The notes below the pieces were generated by a model that worked only from the letters and a program-made list of their open reading frames with translations, was not told where the DNA came from and ran no database searches. Positions 12,232 to 24,299 of a DNA stretch of 64,000 nt are shown piece after piece; position 1 is the stretch's first letter, and each line of letters opens with the position of its first letter. Origin of the DNA: Chaetomium olivaceum (lineage: Eukaryota > Ascomycota > Sordariomycetes > Sordariales > Chaetomiaceae). The translations under genes were made by a program, and so were the position numbers. The stretch lies in contig JAYWVB010000021.1 of NCBI GenBank assembly GCA_039881045.1, positions 124,001 through 188,000 of the forward strand. The letters are read 5' to 3'.

Positions 12232-13374
12232 TTAGTTAAAAGCCTTATTCATAGCCTGGTGCGCCAACTCGACGCCCAAAAACGTCGCCGCATTCGCCGG
12301 CACCGCCCTCGCCAGCGCGGGCCCAAAGCCGGGAAGAACGCCTTGTACCCGCCCTTCGCATACAGTCCCTTCACCACCCCGCCAATCGTAACATTTCCCT
12401 CAGCCGTCTGCAGCCTGCTCTTGACGGTATCGATGGGGAAGACGGGGATCCACATGGCGACGCCGGCCGCGGCGCCGGCGCAGGTGATGGCCGGCAGGCT
12501 GAGCTTGCCGCTGGTCTCGCCCGTGACGGGGTCGCGCGGCGTGAGCATGCGCTTGATGTACTCGTAGGCGGCGAAGTAGGCGGCGGAGCCGGGCCCGTCG
12601 CGCGCCAGCGTGGCGGCCGACCCGCGGAAGACGGAGCGCACGCCGCCCTCGCGGTAGAGCTGGCGCACGACGTCGACGCCGCCGGCGTATTTGGGCTTTT
12701 CGCCCGGCGCGAGCTTCTTTTGGCCCTGGACTTGCAGGATCACCTTGACGCGCTCGAAGGGCGCCGTGATGGCGGTCATGGGGATGGCGGAGAAGAACCC
12801 CGCGGCGGAGATCTGCGCGATGGAGAGCGAGCCGTCGGGGGACACGGTGCTGGTGGAGCGGACGATGCTTTTGCCGAGGTCGTAGCCCCAGAAGGAGACG
12901 GCGACTGGGGAACGAGAAGGGGTTAGCGGGTGACGGGGCCTTGGTTAAGGGGGGGAATAAGGGGTAGAAAATAAGAGGGTGGACATACACATTGGCGTGA
13001 CTCCCACCAACGGGGGGAGACCCAGCGTACAACCCGCGACGCAAGCCGTCCTTGGCCACGCTCTTCCTGACGACGTCCATGGCGCTCGAGTAGACCCCCT
13101 TCTCGGCCGTTTGCAGGCGCACTTTGACCAGGTCGAAGGGGTGGCCGACGACGACGGCGCAGATGCCACCGAAACCGCCTGCGACGAAGGACCGGAGCTG
13201 GGCGAGCCCTGCCGATGTTGCTGCCTTGGCCTCGGCCTTGATCTCGGCCTTGAGTTCCTCCTTGCTTTCTGGGATGTGGGGCAACTTCTCAGAGACGGCG
13301 TTCGGGAGGGATGATTGCAGCTTCTGGTTGACGGCCGCCGCGGCGGTCCCCGTTTGGGATGGTGACGAGGACAT
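12232..13374 (-). CDS. Mitochondrial carnitine/acylcarnitine carrier, with two apparent frame lesions
   Basis: Start ATG at 13374; exon 1 runs to 12989 and exon 2 from 12904 to a TAA at 12232-12234. The mitochondrial-carrier signature occurs three times: GHPFDLVKVRLQTA, APFERVKVILQVQG and FPIDTVKSRLQTA. The motif GFFSAIPMTAITAPFERVKV and the overall order fit the carnitine/acylcarnitine (CACL/acuH-type) carriers that feed acyl units to mitochondrial beta-oxidation. A long Lys/Glu-rich N-terminal extension precedes the first repeat. Two one-base deletions break the frame: at the ccc of 13021-13023 (GLYAG to LVGVTPM) and at the ggg of 12331-12333 (YKAFFP to GFGPALAR). Adding one base at each restores the family sequence and a normal end, so sequence error is more likely than a pseudogene. 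Confidence 0.85.
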
Positions 13375-14675
13375 TGCGCCGGTGTTGTGATGGTTGATAT
13401 GAAAGGATTGAGGTGGTTCGAAGAGCCGGTTCTAACTCGGGATCCTGACGGCGGGCTGTCTTCCCCTTCCTTCCCTTTGCGTTCCCTTCTCGTGGTCGTG
13501 TGTAGTCGAGGTGTGTTTGTATTCAGCTATGTTCGAGTGTTTGCCTGCGATATGTTGTTTCAAAGACAGTTGGTATGGTGGAAAAGGTAATTGCAGTTGC
13601 AAAACAAGTCGACTTGAGTTGGTGTTCTTTTGTCTCGAAGGAGTTGCCTCGGAGTTTGGGGCGCTGTCGGTGGGGTTTTGAGACAAACTCTCGGCCCGTC
13701 GCAAATGTTCAGCCATCAACGTCACCCGCCCCGGAGTTGGAACCTCGGCAAAAAGGAAACCCAGCCCCGCCTTCGCTTACGGGAGGAATTCTGACCCCGA
13801 ACCAAAAACGACTTCTTTACCACCACACCGTCCCTCATGATGGTGAATAAATCGCGCTTCTTTTTCCCATTTACCGTTCTAGAAAAGCTCCTTGCCCGTT
13901 CGTGCCTGTTCGATCGCGTGGCCAACGAAACAGTTAGCCACTTGCCCCTCACCCCTCTTCCCGTTACCCCACACAGAACGGTAGCGGGGCCTCCTTGCTC
14001 CAAGCGTTGAACCTTGAATGGTGATTCCGCCATCATGGGTTTAGTTAGACCGTTTGAGTCGGCCTGTTACTTCGTACCCATTGGGTGTCGTGACATTCCA
14101 TCCATCCATCCATCCATCCAGCCGCCCGGGCTAAAGCATCTGCATCGGACGGGCGGGTGACGGGGGTGTTTAAGCCTGCTGAGAAATGATGGGTCCGCGC
14201 CAGCTTAAAGCGGCAGCCCAGACACAGACATGTGTCTCTGTGAAAATAAGGTATGGGCGCCAAGACTATCCCTGGTTATTGGCATGTGAATGCGCCATTT
14301 TGGGGAATGGGGAGACGGCATTTTCCATGAGCGCGAACTTTGGAGCATCTCCATCCCTAACCCTGTCCAATCCCGTGAATACAACCACGATTCGTGAGCA
14401 ATGAAGAAGGGAATGATACGGAGGGAGAAGAAAAACTAAAATGTATCAATCGAAGGGGCTTGTGTAGAGTGATCAAGGTATTCTAAACGATGGCGAAGTT
14501 CGTGTTTCAATTGATTGAGGCGCATACCTGCCAGCTTGTTGCAAAAGCTCGACTCACATCTTCGGTATACGTGATCCGAGTGTAAGAGCCTGGTGTTGGA
14601 ATAGCCTCATGTTTTTTTTGATGGTGGCAGCAACCAACATGCTGTTCGACTTGAAAATAAAAAAAAAAGAATGAA
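13375..14675. other. Intergenic upstream of carnitine carrier
   Basis: Contains a short catc tetranucleotide microsatellite around 14095-14120 and long A/T runs near 14655-14672. No supported gene. Confidence 0.45.
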
Positions 14676-14835
14676 AAAAGCTCACCGTCTAACCCTAGTT
14701 ACCACGCAACTGAGGGGTAGGCGGCTACGAAAAACCCCGCGGGTTTTATCTTCGTGGGGAGACTGTCTCGAACCCGTGATGTAGACCTCACAACTCCCCA
14801 AGTTGTAACCGCTGCGGCACCCGTACGGTACCTGG
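14676..14835 (-). repeat. SINE-like tRNA-derived element, copy 1
   Basis: On the minus strand this holds an A-box-like tgccgcagcgg, a B-box-like ggttcgagac (plus positions 14765-14774), then aacccgcggggtttttcgtagcc and an end in gtgagcttttt. The 3' half aligns by eye with the copy at 37.6 kb: both have an acccc/gggg hairpin, then tttcgtagccg, then a C-rich stretch, then gtgagctttt. The T run at the end would stop RNA polymerase III. The tRNA-like part does not fold into a clean cloverleaf, so it is not a functional tRNA gene. Confidence 0.5.
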
Positions 14836-15165
14836 GGGGTGGGTGACAGTTGACGAGCTGGAACTTCTATATCTAATGCGGAAGAGTCAGAGTTGGGATG
14901 GCGGGAAGGAGCGGCGAGAAGTTCGGATGAGAGACGCTCGTGCTGAGCGAAAGCTAGCCGGTTTTGATATCTACGATAACGAGCAACAGGAAAGCTGGCT
15001 TCGTATGCTCCAGAGTCCAACCGACCCCTTAGTATCAACAGCAGTTCAAATGCTCCAAGATCTGGTTACAGCCCCTCCCAATCACCAAACAACAGCAGAT
15101 GCGATGCCAGCTGCCCAAACAACCAACCGATACTCCAACACTCGTACATCCCCCGCAACCCCCCC

Positions 15166-16870
15166 TCAAAAGATACTAGTACTATGCGTCGACCGATGCG
15201 CCTGCGACAGCGGGCTGCGCCCGACACCACACCAACAACTCGAGTCCCCCTCCCGCTCCACCTGCAGCGTGACATCGATATTATGCTGAAGCAGATAACT
15301 CCTCACGCGATCCCGCACATCATCCATATCCGCGCCGCGCGCCGCCACCACATGCATCACGCCCAGCAACATACTCCCCCCCGACGCCCCCTCACCACCC
15401 GCATTCCGATCATCGATCCAGAACTTGGGCGCCGCATAGCCCACCACGCCCCTGAGACCCGTAATCCGGACAGCGTGTCGCGCAGGGTGTACTCGATCTC
15501 GGGCGGGACGGTGAGCAGCAGGCGGCGGGCGGAGGATTTGACTAGCGGCAAGGCCGAGAGCAGGATCAGCAGGGCGATGAGGAAGGAGGCGAGCGGGTCC
15601 CAGCCGGACCACTTCCAGAAGTGGGTCAGCACGGTCGAGGCGATGACGGCGGCGCTGCCGAGCGTGTCGGCGAGCACGTGCAGATAGATGCCGTACATGT
15701 TTTCGTTGTCGTGGGAGTGCGAATGCGAGTGGGCGTGGGAGTGTCCGCCGTGGGAATGCCCGTGCTTCTCCTCGTCGTGCGAATGGTCGTGATCGTGATC
15801 GTGGTCGTGGCCGTGGGAATGACCGTGGGAATGGTCATGGCTACCGCCGTGAGCGTGGCCGCCGCACCCGCCATGTGAGTGGCCGTGGTCGTGACCATGG
15901 CCGTGATGGTGGTGCCCAAACGCCATCATACCCACCAAGTTCACCAACAGCCCGAGGGTGCTGACCACAAACAGCTCCCCGAGTCTCTTGGTCTCCCTGC
16001 CCTCATATATACGCTCGCACGCCTCCGTCATGATCTCCACACTGATTAGTATTAGAAACACCCCATTACCGAAACCGCTCAAGGTCTCAATCTTCCCGAA
16101 TCCGTACGGGAACCTCTCGCTCGGAGGCCACTTGCTTGCAACGGCCGCAAACAACCCGACCGCCAGAGCCACGCAGTCGAAAAACATGTGTACACTGTCA
16201 CTGAGAAGGCCAAGCGAATCCGTCACGTAACCGTAAAACGCCTGCACCATCATAAATGCAAAATTCAAGCTGCACACCAAAACGGTTAGCCCACAAATTC
16301 CTCCCCCCATTCGGACGATACAGCCGGGCCACAAACCTCATAAAGTAGAATATCCTCCTTGAATCCTTATTCGTCACCACCGCATGCAACAACGGCCACT
16401 TGGGCGTGTACCGGAGCAGGAGCCCCGTAAATTTCGACCTCGGCCCCGAATGTTCATGGTGGTGGTGATGCGCGTGTGCATGTGAATGTGAATTTGACCT
16501 CGAGCGCGCGGCGGCAGGGGGTTCGTACACGCCGGCCGCGTCGAAGCTCGCGTCTGTGGGCGACAGCAACGACTTGCCCCCGGGTGTCGATTCCATCCTC
16601 CAGTGCCCGCTCGTCCCTGATGGCGGGGGCACATTGATCGGCATGGGAATGCTGGCGTTCGTTCGGACTTGTGTGTGGTTGCTGTCATGGTGGTGGGTGG
16701 TTCCGGGTATGGGAGTGCGCCCGGGAGTCTTTGCGGCTCCGCGAGGGACTCAATGAGGTCAGGGACGATGTGTGGGAGTGCGAGTGGGAGTGTGAGTGTG
16801 AGCCGACGCTGTCCCCGTGGTTATGGTGTTGGTGAAGCGCCGAAGCGGGTAGAACATATGAGGAGGCCAT
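15166..16870 (-). CDS. CDF zinc transporter, ZnT5/7-MSC2 type, with frame lesions
   Basis: Exons 16337-16870 and 15166-16269, with a GTTTGT donor and gctaacc branch site. The N-terminal segment is His/Ser-rich, followed by six predicted membrane helices. The metal-site motifs DSVHMFFD and HVLADTLGS match the ZnT5/ZnT7/Msc2 subgroup, and a very long His/Asp/Gly loop sits between helices IV and V. The family loads zinc into the early secretory pathway. Two frame problems occur: near 15468 one C appears missing (DTLS then RITGLRGVVGYAAPKF), and near 16695 one extra C separates the SHTRNH segment from HHDSNHTQVR. The C-terminal cytoplasmic domain reads on to a stop at 15166. Confidence 0.8.
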
Positions 16871-17869
16871 GGTGTGCCGTCACGACGAAGCTCGGGAGGC
16901 GGACTGGTTCTAAAGCGCGGGGCCTTGATTCGAGGGCTGCAGGAGTGTCGGCACTCCTACTGTAGTCGGGTCACCTGTCGGTGGGCATCGGAGGGCATCG
17001 GAGGACTTGTTGGGCACAGTCGGGGTAGGTGATCGCTTCGTACGCCCGGTTGGATACGCGACCGAATTCGACGTGCTGCTTGACAACAACACGAGTATTA
17101 GCGATGATGGGCCGAACCCCGACAGAAACACAAGAACACAGCATCGCAACACTATTCCGTACTTACGCCGGCGACCTAGAAGTCTCGAAATGGACAAATC
17201 CCACCAATTGACCAGTCCCGTGAATCTGGGTCTTCAATGTTTCTCCGGGGCGCGGTTGGGGAAGGAGGACGGCGCAGTCGTTTCGAGTTGGTGGTCCGGA
17301 TTTGTTGATGTCTTGTCGTCAGGAAGCGATGCCAACACCGCCCGCTGTGGGCCAGACTTTCGCAAGGTTGCTCAACTTGTCCCTCTTTCTTTGATGGCAG
17401 CCCCTGTCGCGGTCGCCGTCCGCCGCTTTCCCCTTTCTGACCGCTTACCCCCTGAAGCCAGTGGAGAAGACTGCGACATGCAGATAAATTAATGGGTTTT
17501 ATTGGCCGTCATGCACGAGATCTGGGCGGGCCCATGTCAACCCCGGAATCACCAAACAACCAAACCCAAGCATGCAACCCGATAAGCCGCTTTAATATGG
17601 GGCCGAGATTACCTGGCCACCACCAGGAACACCACACACCACAGCTTCCATCTCAGAAGTTGGGACGAGGCTGATGGTGTGAGCCTCCTCAACTACAAGG
17701 CTGGAATTAAAGGCATCAGAAATAACCACCGTCAAGACCATTCCCTTCCAGTGTTCTTTAATGTCTTTTTGCAGGTTCCGCAGTTGAAGCGTTTTCTGAT
17801 GCCACGTCGCTAAATTTAAGCTCATCAAATTCCAGGACGACCGCGCAGACAAGTTGTGGCGATGCGAAA
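16871..17869. other. Shared upstream region of zinc transporter and ALG1
   Basis: One kilobase between divergent starts. Open frames seen here have no recognisable motif. A short upstream ATG at 17862 overlaps the ALG1 start in another frame and ends at once. Confidence 0.45.
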
Positions 17870-19371
17870 ATGATTGCTTTACTCATTTCCTCGTTTCTTT
17901 TATACGTATTTGGTCTAGGCGCACTCGCTGCGTACTTCCTACTCAGTCTCACAAAGTATGCAGGACCTGAGGCTGGCTCGCCAAACAAACCAGTCTCTGT
18001 CCATGTTCTTGTTCTAGGAGACGTTGGCCGTAGTCCGCGCATGATATACCATGCCCTGAGCATAGCTAAACATGGAGGCAAGGTAAACTTGATTGGGTAT
18101 CTCGGTATGTACCTCTATGTAGCAAAGGTGGAAAATTCAGTTGGCTAATGTGACACAGAGACCTCCCCTCACCCTGATGTTGTCAACAACCCCAACATCA
18201 CCCTCACAGCACTCCCCGCCCCCCCACGCAGGCCGCCGTCTATTCCCTTCATTCTATTTGCACCTTGGAAAGTGCTTTACCAAGTCTACCACCTTATCCA
18301 CCTCCTCGGCCGCACCCTCCCACCAGCGCAATGGATTCTCGTCCAGAACCCGCCAACAATCCCTACCCTCGCCATCGCCAGCCTGGTCTGCCGCCTCCGC
18401 AACAGTAAACTAATCATCGACTGGCACAACTACGGCTGGACCATCCTCGCCGGCACCCGAGGCGCCAACCACCCGCTCGTCGCCCTCTCGAAGCTCTACG
18501 AATGCTACTTCGGCCGGTTGGGGCACCTCCACCTCACCGTAACCCACGCCATGGCGCGCCAGCTCCGCGAGCCGCCGTACTCCATCACCCAGCCCATGCT
18601 AGCAGTACACGACCGCCCGGCCGCCATCTTCCAACCCATCACCTCGCCCTCCATCCGCGAACAAACGCTCGCCCGGGTCCTCCCACCCGCAGAGCGCGAC
18701 CTCATCCCAACCATCCTGTCAGGCGCCACCCGCCTCATCGTAAGCAGCACCAGCTGGACGCCCGACGAAGATTTCTCCCTGCTCCTCGACGCCCTCGTCG
18801 AATACGCCAACCCCGCCCCGCCCACCACCACCACCACCACCACCACCACCACCCCCAACCCGCGACCCCCTGCTGCTCGCCATCATCACCGGCAAAGGCC
18901 CCCAACAGGCGCACTATCTCGCGCGCATCGGCGACCTGACCAAATCGGGCCGTCTCCCCAACGTCCGCATCGCCACCGCCTTCCTCCCCTTCGCCGACTA
19001 CGCGGCCTGCTGGCGTGTGCCGACTGGGCGTGTGCCTGCACCGCAGCAGCTCAGGCGTGGACCTAGCCCTGATGGTGGTGGATATGTTTGGGGCGGGGCT
19101 ACCTGTGGTGGCGTATAGTGGGTATGAGAGCTTTGGGGAGCTGGTGAGGGAAGGGGAGAACGGGCGGGGGTTTGAGACGGGGGCGGAGTTGGCGCGGGTT
19201 TTGGTGCAGTTGTTGGCGGGTGGTGGAGGGGGTAATGAAAGGGGGGGGAGTGAAGGGAATGGGAGGGGAGAGTTGGAGTGGTTGAGGGAGGGGGCTGTGA
19301 AGGAGGGGAGGAGGAGGTGGGATGAGGAGTGGGATTCGAAGGTGGGGATGGTTATGGGGTTGGTGGTGTGA
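17870..19371 (+). CDS. ALG1: Chitobiosyldiphosphodolichol beta-1,4-mannosyltransferase (ALG1), with frame lesions
   Basis: Exon 1 is 17870-18104 and exon 2 starts at 18159. An N-terminal membrane anchor (ALLISSFLLYVFGLG) precedes a GT33-type domain: VLGDVGRSPRM, IIDWHNYGWTIL, LTVTHAM, and near the end HRSSSGVDLALMVVDMFGAG, the nucleotide-sugar binding part. ALG1 adds the first mannose to GlcNAc2-PP-dolichol on the cytosolic face of the ER. The frame changes three times: around the ACC repeat at 18820-18860, where DPLLLAIITGKGP follows in another frame; near 19007 (ADYAA to LLACAD); and near 19034 (CAD to LGVCLHR). The last two are each repaired by one inserted base. The ALG1 sense is preserved throughout, so error or a very recent lesion is likely. 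Confidence 0.85.
18824..18860 (+). repeat. ACC microsatellite inside ALG1
   Basis: Ten ACC triplets followed by a C run encode a Thr tract inserted in ALG1 between the LVEYAN segment and the LLLAIITGKG strand. The reading frame shifts across it. Confidence 0.7.
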
Positions 19372-19589
19372 GATGGTGGACGGTTGTTGGTTTGTTACTT
19401 GGTGTAGGAATATGGGTGGATAAGGTTTGGTCTTGTTTTTTTATGGTTTGCTCTAGGTAGTTGACCATAAACGCCAAGGCGCCTGGGGAAAAAGGGATAT
19501 AGTATAAAGTCTCTTGTTAATCCCCCCGTCCCAATTATTCCTGCTGTCCAAATTTATCCTCCACCTTACCTCCCCCAACTACCTCTGCC

Positions 19590-20209
19590 TCAGTCCTCCC
19601 CCAAGCTCTCCCGCACGCACTTCCGACACCGTCTCCTAAAGTCCTTGTTCAACCCCTCCCGCTCATCACGCAGCAACCTCGCTGCCTCGACATTCGCGGG
19701 GCTCTCATCGTTGGGGTCCTCAAACAGGCTGATGACGCTGAGCAGGATGGTCTCGGGGGTCTGCACAGGGCTCCACCGCTCGCTGGCCGCCTCGTAGCCG
19801 TACTTGTCCTCCTCGGGCGGGTGCAGGATGCTGATGCAAAGCTCGCCGCTGGTGTAGATGTTGGGGTGGAACGGTATCGGTGTTTGGAAGACCATCTTCG
19901 GGGGCATGAGAGGGTAGGTCGGGGGGAAGGTCAGATAGGCGCGGAAGTTGCCTCCTGGAGAGAGGGGGTGGTGCAGTTAGCGGTAGGCTCGCGGGACATG
20001 AAGGTGACTGGAGGTAAAGTGAGGGAAAGCGTACCGCCGTAATATTTGCAGTCATCGTTAATCATGAGCATGACTTCCCACTGGAAGATATTGTTGTCGT
20101 TCACCAACCCGCACGAGATGCCGGGGAGGTCCGTGGCTGACTGCATTTGCTTCAGCTGCCGCCTCAACAGGGCACCGGCAGCCGCCGAGCTTGACGATGA
20201 GCTGGCCAT
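19590..20209 (-). CDS. UBC7: Ubiquitin-conjugating enzyme E2, UBC7/UBE2G2 type
   Basis: Exons 20035-20209 and 19590-19954, joined in YYGGGNFRAYLTFP, give 179 aa. The UBC fold is complete: FPPTYPLMPPKM, then HPNIY, the catalytic cysteine in SGELCISILHPP and the acidic insertion EEDKYGYEAASERW that marks the UBC7/UBE2G2 class, then SVISLFEDPNDESPANVEAA. UBC7 works in ER-associated degradation with HRD and DOA10-type ligases. The start ATG (20209) gives a short Ser/Ala-rich leader. The gene ends 219 bp from the convergent ALG1 stop. Confidence 0.95.
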
Positions 20210-22870
20210 AGTTGATCGTAGATTTAAAGTCAGAGTATCGTTTTCCTATCCGGTCTGAAGCCGTTCTTGTGTGTCGGCGAGAAAGGTGGTGCAGCTCGTT
20301 CGGTGTCGGGAGTAGAGATGGCGACAACAGTAAGAACAGTCCGACTTCCCAAGTCGTAGGCCTTAACGACGGAACGGGGTCCCGAGGGTTTAGGTCCCGC
20401 GCGTCTCCTGTGTAGGGCAGTGAGTTGATCACGATGGTGTTTACGAAGTATGGAAACGATGGCCGAGGCGAGGTCGCGCGAGCGGACAAAGCGGGGCAAA
20501 GCGGCAGCGGTCGCGGCAGCGAGGGGCACTGGCGGCGATCGGGGTTTCCGGAAAGTGGGGCCGATTACTCGCACCAGACGAGACCTGAATGGGAGATTGT
20601 AGTTCTCGATGTTCAAGCACATACAGATATTTTGAAAGTTTTATTTGTAGCCCGAGAATAACATGAAAATCATTGGGACTTCTTGGCGACTGCCCTAATA
20701 GTACAACATAATTCTTTTGGAAGGCGCTTTAGGACCCAGCGGGATTTAATTTCAGCCACGATCACGTACGTGAAAAAAGGGTGAGACCCCATGATTTCTC
20801 TTTCTATCCTTGCGTTCATGTTGAGCAAGGAGACCCTTTTCAAACCTTGTACTTCCATTACTGTGGCTTTACGTTCGTCGAGTGGCAGGTTGAGTAGCAG
20901 GGAGTCCGAGGTCCAGGGCCACCCCCAGTGACGTTCCCGACATGGTCAGGCTCCAGAGAATACGTCCATTCAACACATCAACGCGGTCGGCCGAAGCACT
21001 GCATGGAACCGCAGTCAGTAATAATTTTAGACATGCTCCAAAGATTCAGGCGTGTGTCGTAGACATGTGTTGCCATCTCCAGTCTTGCACATCTTCATTC
21101 TAGTCTACAGTTGACTGCACTAGCACTACTTCTCCTATCTAGAGCTACCTGTAGGTACATACCTACCTATCCAAGGTCAGAATCCGAACTGTAAGTACCC
21201 TACCTATAAGTAGAGATTAGGTACTTTCTCCAGCCAATAGTCGGCACCCTAGATACCGCCACAAACTGACCAGGCGTCAAATGCTAACATTTAAGTGTTC
21301 AATATCCTAGTACCTGGGGAGCTTCTCGCGGTTCCATTACTTGCATACTTCCATCTCGCTGTCCAGGACGGACTATCAGAGACCAACTTCACAAATCCTA
21401 CGAGAAGGGTGTACGGGGAAACCTTCCCCCCAACACGTATTCTCTGTGATAGGCGCGGGTAGTGCTCGATGTGGCAGGTTTGGTGAGTTATTCCGCCAAC
21501 TAAACTCCTCGAACCATTTACCTGTTGAGAATTGCTTCCCGTGACCATGTCCAACCACAGCGGGGTTGGTTGATATCTGTCTTTGCCATTTGGTCACACG
21601 GTTTCCAACCGCCGGAGGGCACGGCTGCCCTAAGGGAACGACACCCTGGGTCTCGGCCCTTCACTTCAACTGTGCGGATGTTGAGGAGAATCCGGCGACG
21701 CAACGGCACAATCTCCGATGCTAACGACTGGCAGCCCGAAAAAAGCTAGCTTCTAATGCTCCAAATCAACCCAGTTATATGCCATCACTTTGAGGCTCAC
21801 GAGAACTGGCGACAAGGAGCAACACGCCGTCAGACTGCACGGGTAGGTACTTTGCGCAAGTCGCGCTCCTCAAGACCCGACACTCTGGTATTGCGTCTGC
21901 AGTTTCCTTTTTCAGGGCAGGTCATCGTTGCTAGAAGAGCCATGGGCCATTATCTCAGCTGATCGCCTAGAACTCCCCGTTGAGTCTGATAGGCGCGCAT
22001 CTACGCCAGAACTTTCAACGGGCAGAGCTCTCTTGATTCATGGGAGGGCCAAGAATTCAAAAGCCATCAACCTTCCTGATCAGTTCTCAGTCGTGACAAC
22101 CCAAAATCACCGGTATGCCCAAGAAGTGTCGTGGTCTCAAATACGGATTGGGAAGCCTCCGCAATACGACAGCGGAGCCGGGGACTCGGACCGTCCTGTT
22201 GACTGTTGCGCGGGGAGGGCCGATTGTTACAAGCGCCTGACTATGAAGCGATCTACTTGGGATTGGTGGCCTTCAGAAAGACAGCATATGCCAAGCGAGA
22301 TGCAATATAAGCTTCCCCAGTTTGGCCCGGCTCCTACACCTCGGTTCCAGTCTTTGAGGTTCGCTTAACGCGCTGTGCACCAGAATCCGGGGGGAAATGT
22401 TGCATCGAGTTCAACTCCCGATCCTACCGCTCAGCTTCGCGTGCCGAGCCTGCCATATTTTCAGGGGCGTGATTGTTGGGTCGACCGATCTCCCATGCGC
22501 GCCTATCGAGACTCAGGAAACCATTTTACGATGTGATTCTGTTGGAAAGGAAAGATGAAGGTGCCCGTCAATTGTTGATCCTCGACCAGATCAACTGCCG
22601 CATCCCGATGCCGAAGGGGAAGTTGAGTTCTTGGAAGTAGTTGGAAATGGCAAGCAATTGACAAAGCCATCCTCCGTATCCGCCGAAGATGGGCAACAAC
22701 GCCAAGGACAAAACACCGCGATGCTGCTGGTCTCCTATATAACGACCGGAGCCTGTCGAGGATAAGGGGAGGATGAGCACGAGAGCGGCCAGGAAGAGGA
22801 TATTCCCTGCCTTTGCCCCCGAAACCTCGCCTCTTCACTCCTCTCCGTTCACCGACTTCAGCTTGTCAAC
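20210..22870. other. Large intergenic region upstream of the AA9 gene
   Basis: 2.66 kb without a convincing exon. Short palindrome-rich tracts with repeated tacctacct and gtaggtac motifs occur at 21150-21230. The proximal part (22700-22870) should hold the AA9 promoter. No transposon or RNA gene was recognised. Confidence 0.45.
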
Positions 22871-23770
22871 ATGCACCTCACCAGCCTCGCCCTCTGGGCG
22901 GTCACGGCCGTCCAGACAGTCCAGGCGCATTACCGATTCAGCAAGCTGATGGTCAACGACCACCTGACGAACGACTGGGAGTACATCCGCGAGAACAGCA
23001 ACGGTATCATGCCGACCAAGCAGTTCCTGCAGCCGAGCGACGACTTCCGCTGCAACTCGGGCTCGTTCGCCAACGCGGGCCGCACCAAGGTCTACAAGGT
23101 TAACCCGGGCGACAAGATCGGGTTCCAGCTGTGGTACTACGCGACCATGAAGCACCCGGGCCCGCTCACCATCCACATGTCTAAGGCGCCCGGCGACGTG
23201 CGCCAGTACCGGGGCGATGGCGACTGGTTCAAGGTGCACCAGATGATCATCTGCAAGCCGCCGTCGGGCGGCTACCTGAACGACCAGGACTGGTGCACCT
23301 GGGACCAGTCCACCGTCAGCTTCACCCTGCCGCGCGACACGCCCCCCGGTCAGTACCTCGTGCGCATCGAGCACATCGCCCTGCACGGCGCCTCGGACGG
23401 CAACACCGAGTTCTACTTCGAGTGCGCCCAGATCGAGGTTGGTGGTAATGGCAACGGTCAGCCGGGGCCCATGGTCAAGATTCCTGGGCTGTACGACTCT
23501 GCAGACCCCGCGCTGAGGTTCTGGATCTATGGTGTGCCCAACTACCCGTACACCAATATCGGAAAGCATTCCGTGTGGACCGGCGGGCAGGCCAATGGCG
23601 GCGGAAACTCGGGGGGCGGTGGGAACACAGGTGGTGGTGGTAACTCCGGTGGCGGTGGAAATGCGCCTCTGTACGGGCAGTGCGGAGGGAAGGGTTGGAC
23701 AGGCCCGACGTCCTGTTCGGAGGGGACTTGCAAGGCTACCAACGAGTGGTACTCGCAGTGTGTCAAATAA
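22871..23770 (+). CDS. AA9 lytic polysaccharide monooxygenase with C-terminal CBM1
   Basis: A single exon of 299 aa. Signal peptide 1-19 ends in TVQA, leaving His20 as mature His1 of the copper histidine brace; the second ligand is His95 in MKHPGPLTIHM and the axial Tyr is Tyr182 in TEFYFECAQ. In that motif Glu180 stands where most AA9 enzymes have Gln. A Gly/Asn-rich linker (about 235-262) leads to a cellulose-binding CBM1 with YGQCGGKGWTG and NEWYSQC. The enzyme is secreted and cleaves cellulose oxidatively with H2O2 or O2 and an electron donor. The high GC and codon bias fit a highly expressed secreted protein. Confidence 0.97.
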   Translation: MHLTSLALWAVTAVQTVQAHYRFSKLMVNDHLTNDWEYIRENSNGIMPTKQFLQPSDDFRCNSGSFANAGRTKVYKVNPGDKIGFQLWYYATMKHPGPLTIHMSKAPGDVRQYRGDGDWFKVHQMIICKPPSGGYLNDQDWCTWDQSTVSFTLPRDTPPGQYLVRIEHIALHGASDGNTEFYFECAQIEVGGNGNGQPGPMVKIPGLYDSADPALRFWIYGVPNYPYTNIGKHSVWTGGQANGGGNSGGGGNTGGGGNSGGGGNAPLYGQCGGKGWTGPTSCSEGTCKATNEWYSQCVK

Positions 23771-24299
23771 GCAGATTATCCAGAAAGAGAGGGCGACTCA
23801 AGGCCGGGTCGTAATGAGAAGAGCGCTTGTGCCCTTCATACCTAGAGATACTGGTGTGTTTGGTAAGGTGCCCTTCTATGTAGCCAAACACTTTGCCTGC
23901 TGTTGTTACTTCGGAGGCTATATGACTCGGACATGAGAGTGACTCGCCTTGTCTTATAAATATCCCAACAACGGCGCATGATGTACGATAGGAAACCAAA
24001 ACCACTGCCAGCGGTTGAGCGCAACATGATCCCTTGCCCCTGAGTGTGTCCTTTCGCTTGGCGTTTGTTGTCGGTCGTTCAACAGCAGAAATGCTAGATT
24101 AGAACATTTTCTCCTTGAGGTACACCTGTTTCCGCACTTCCTTGTCTTATTTTCAATCTCGACGACATCCTCTTGCTCAGCGTGCAACCATCAAACCCGA
24201 ACTCCAAACGCCGCCCTATGGTTGGTATCTTCGCCACATAAACACAATGCGAGCTTTTATCCATGAAAGCCATAACCAAAAATTACCCAGCAGAGGCCC
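23771..24299. other. Intergenic, convergent 3' ends
   Basis: Between the AA9 stop and the Snu23 stop. Nothing beyond expected 3' UTRs was seen. Confidence 0.45.

Noticed and set aside
12232..13374. Carnitine carrier as a true pseudogene
   Set aside because: Both breaks are one-base changes in short G/C runs, no stop or drift is seen otherwise, and the same lesion type hits unrelated essential genes.
14765..14820. tRNA gene on the minus strand with a GGG anticodon loop
   Set aside because: An acaac/gttgt stem with a 7-nt loop exists, but D arm, T stem and acceptor stem do not pair.
22835..23569. 244-aa minus-strand frame across the AA9 gene
   Set aside because: Shadow frame of a GC-rich, strongly biased coding exon; no domain and no promoter context.
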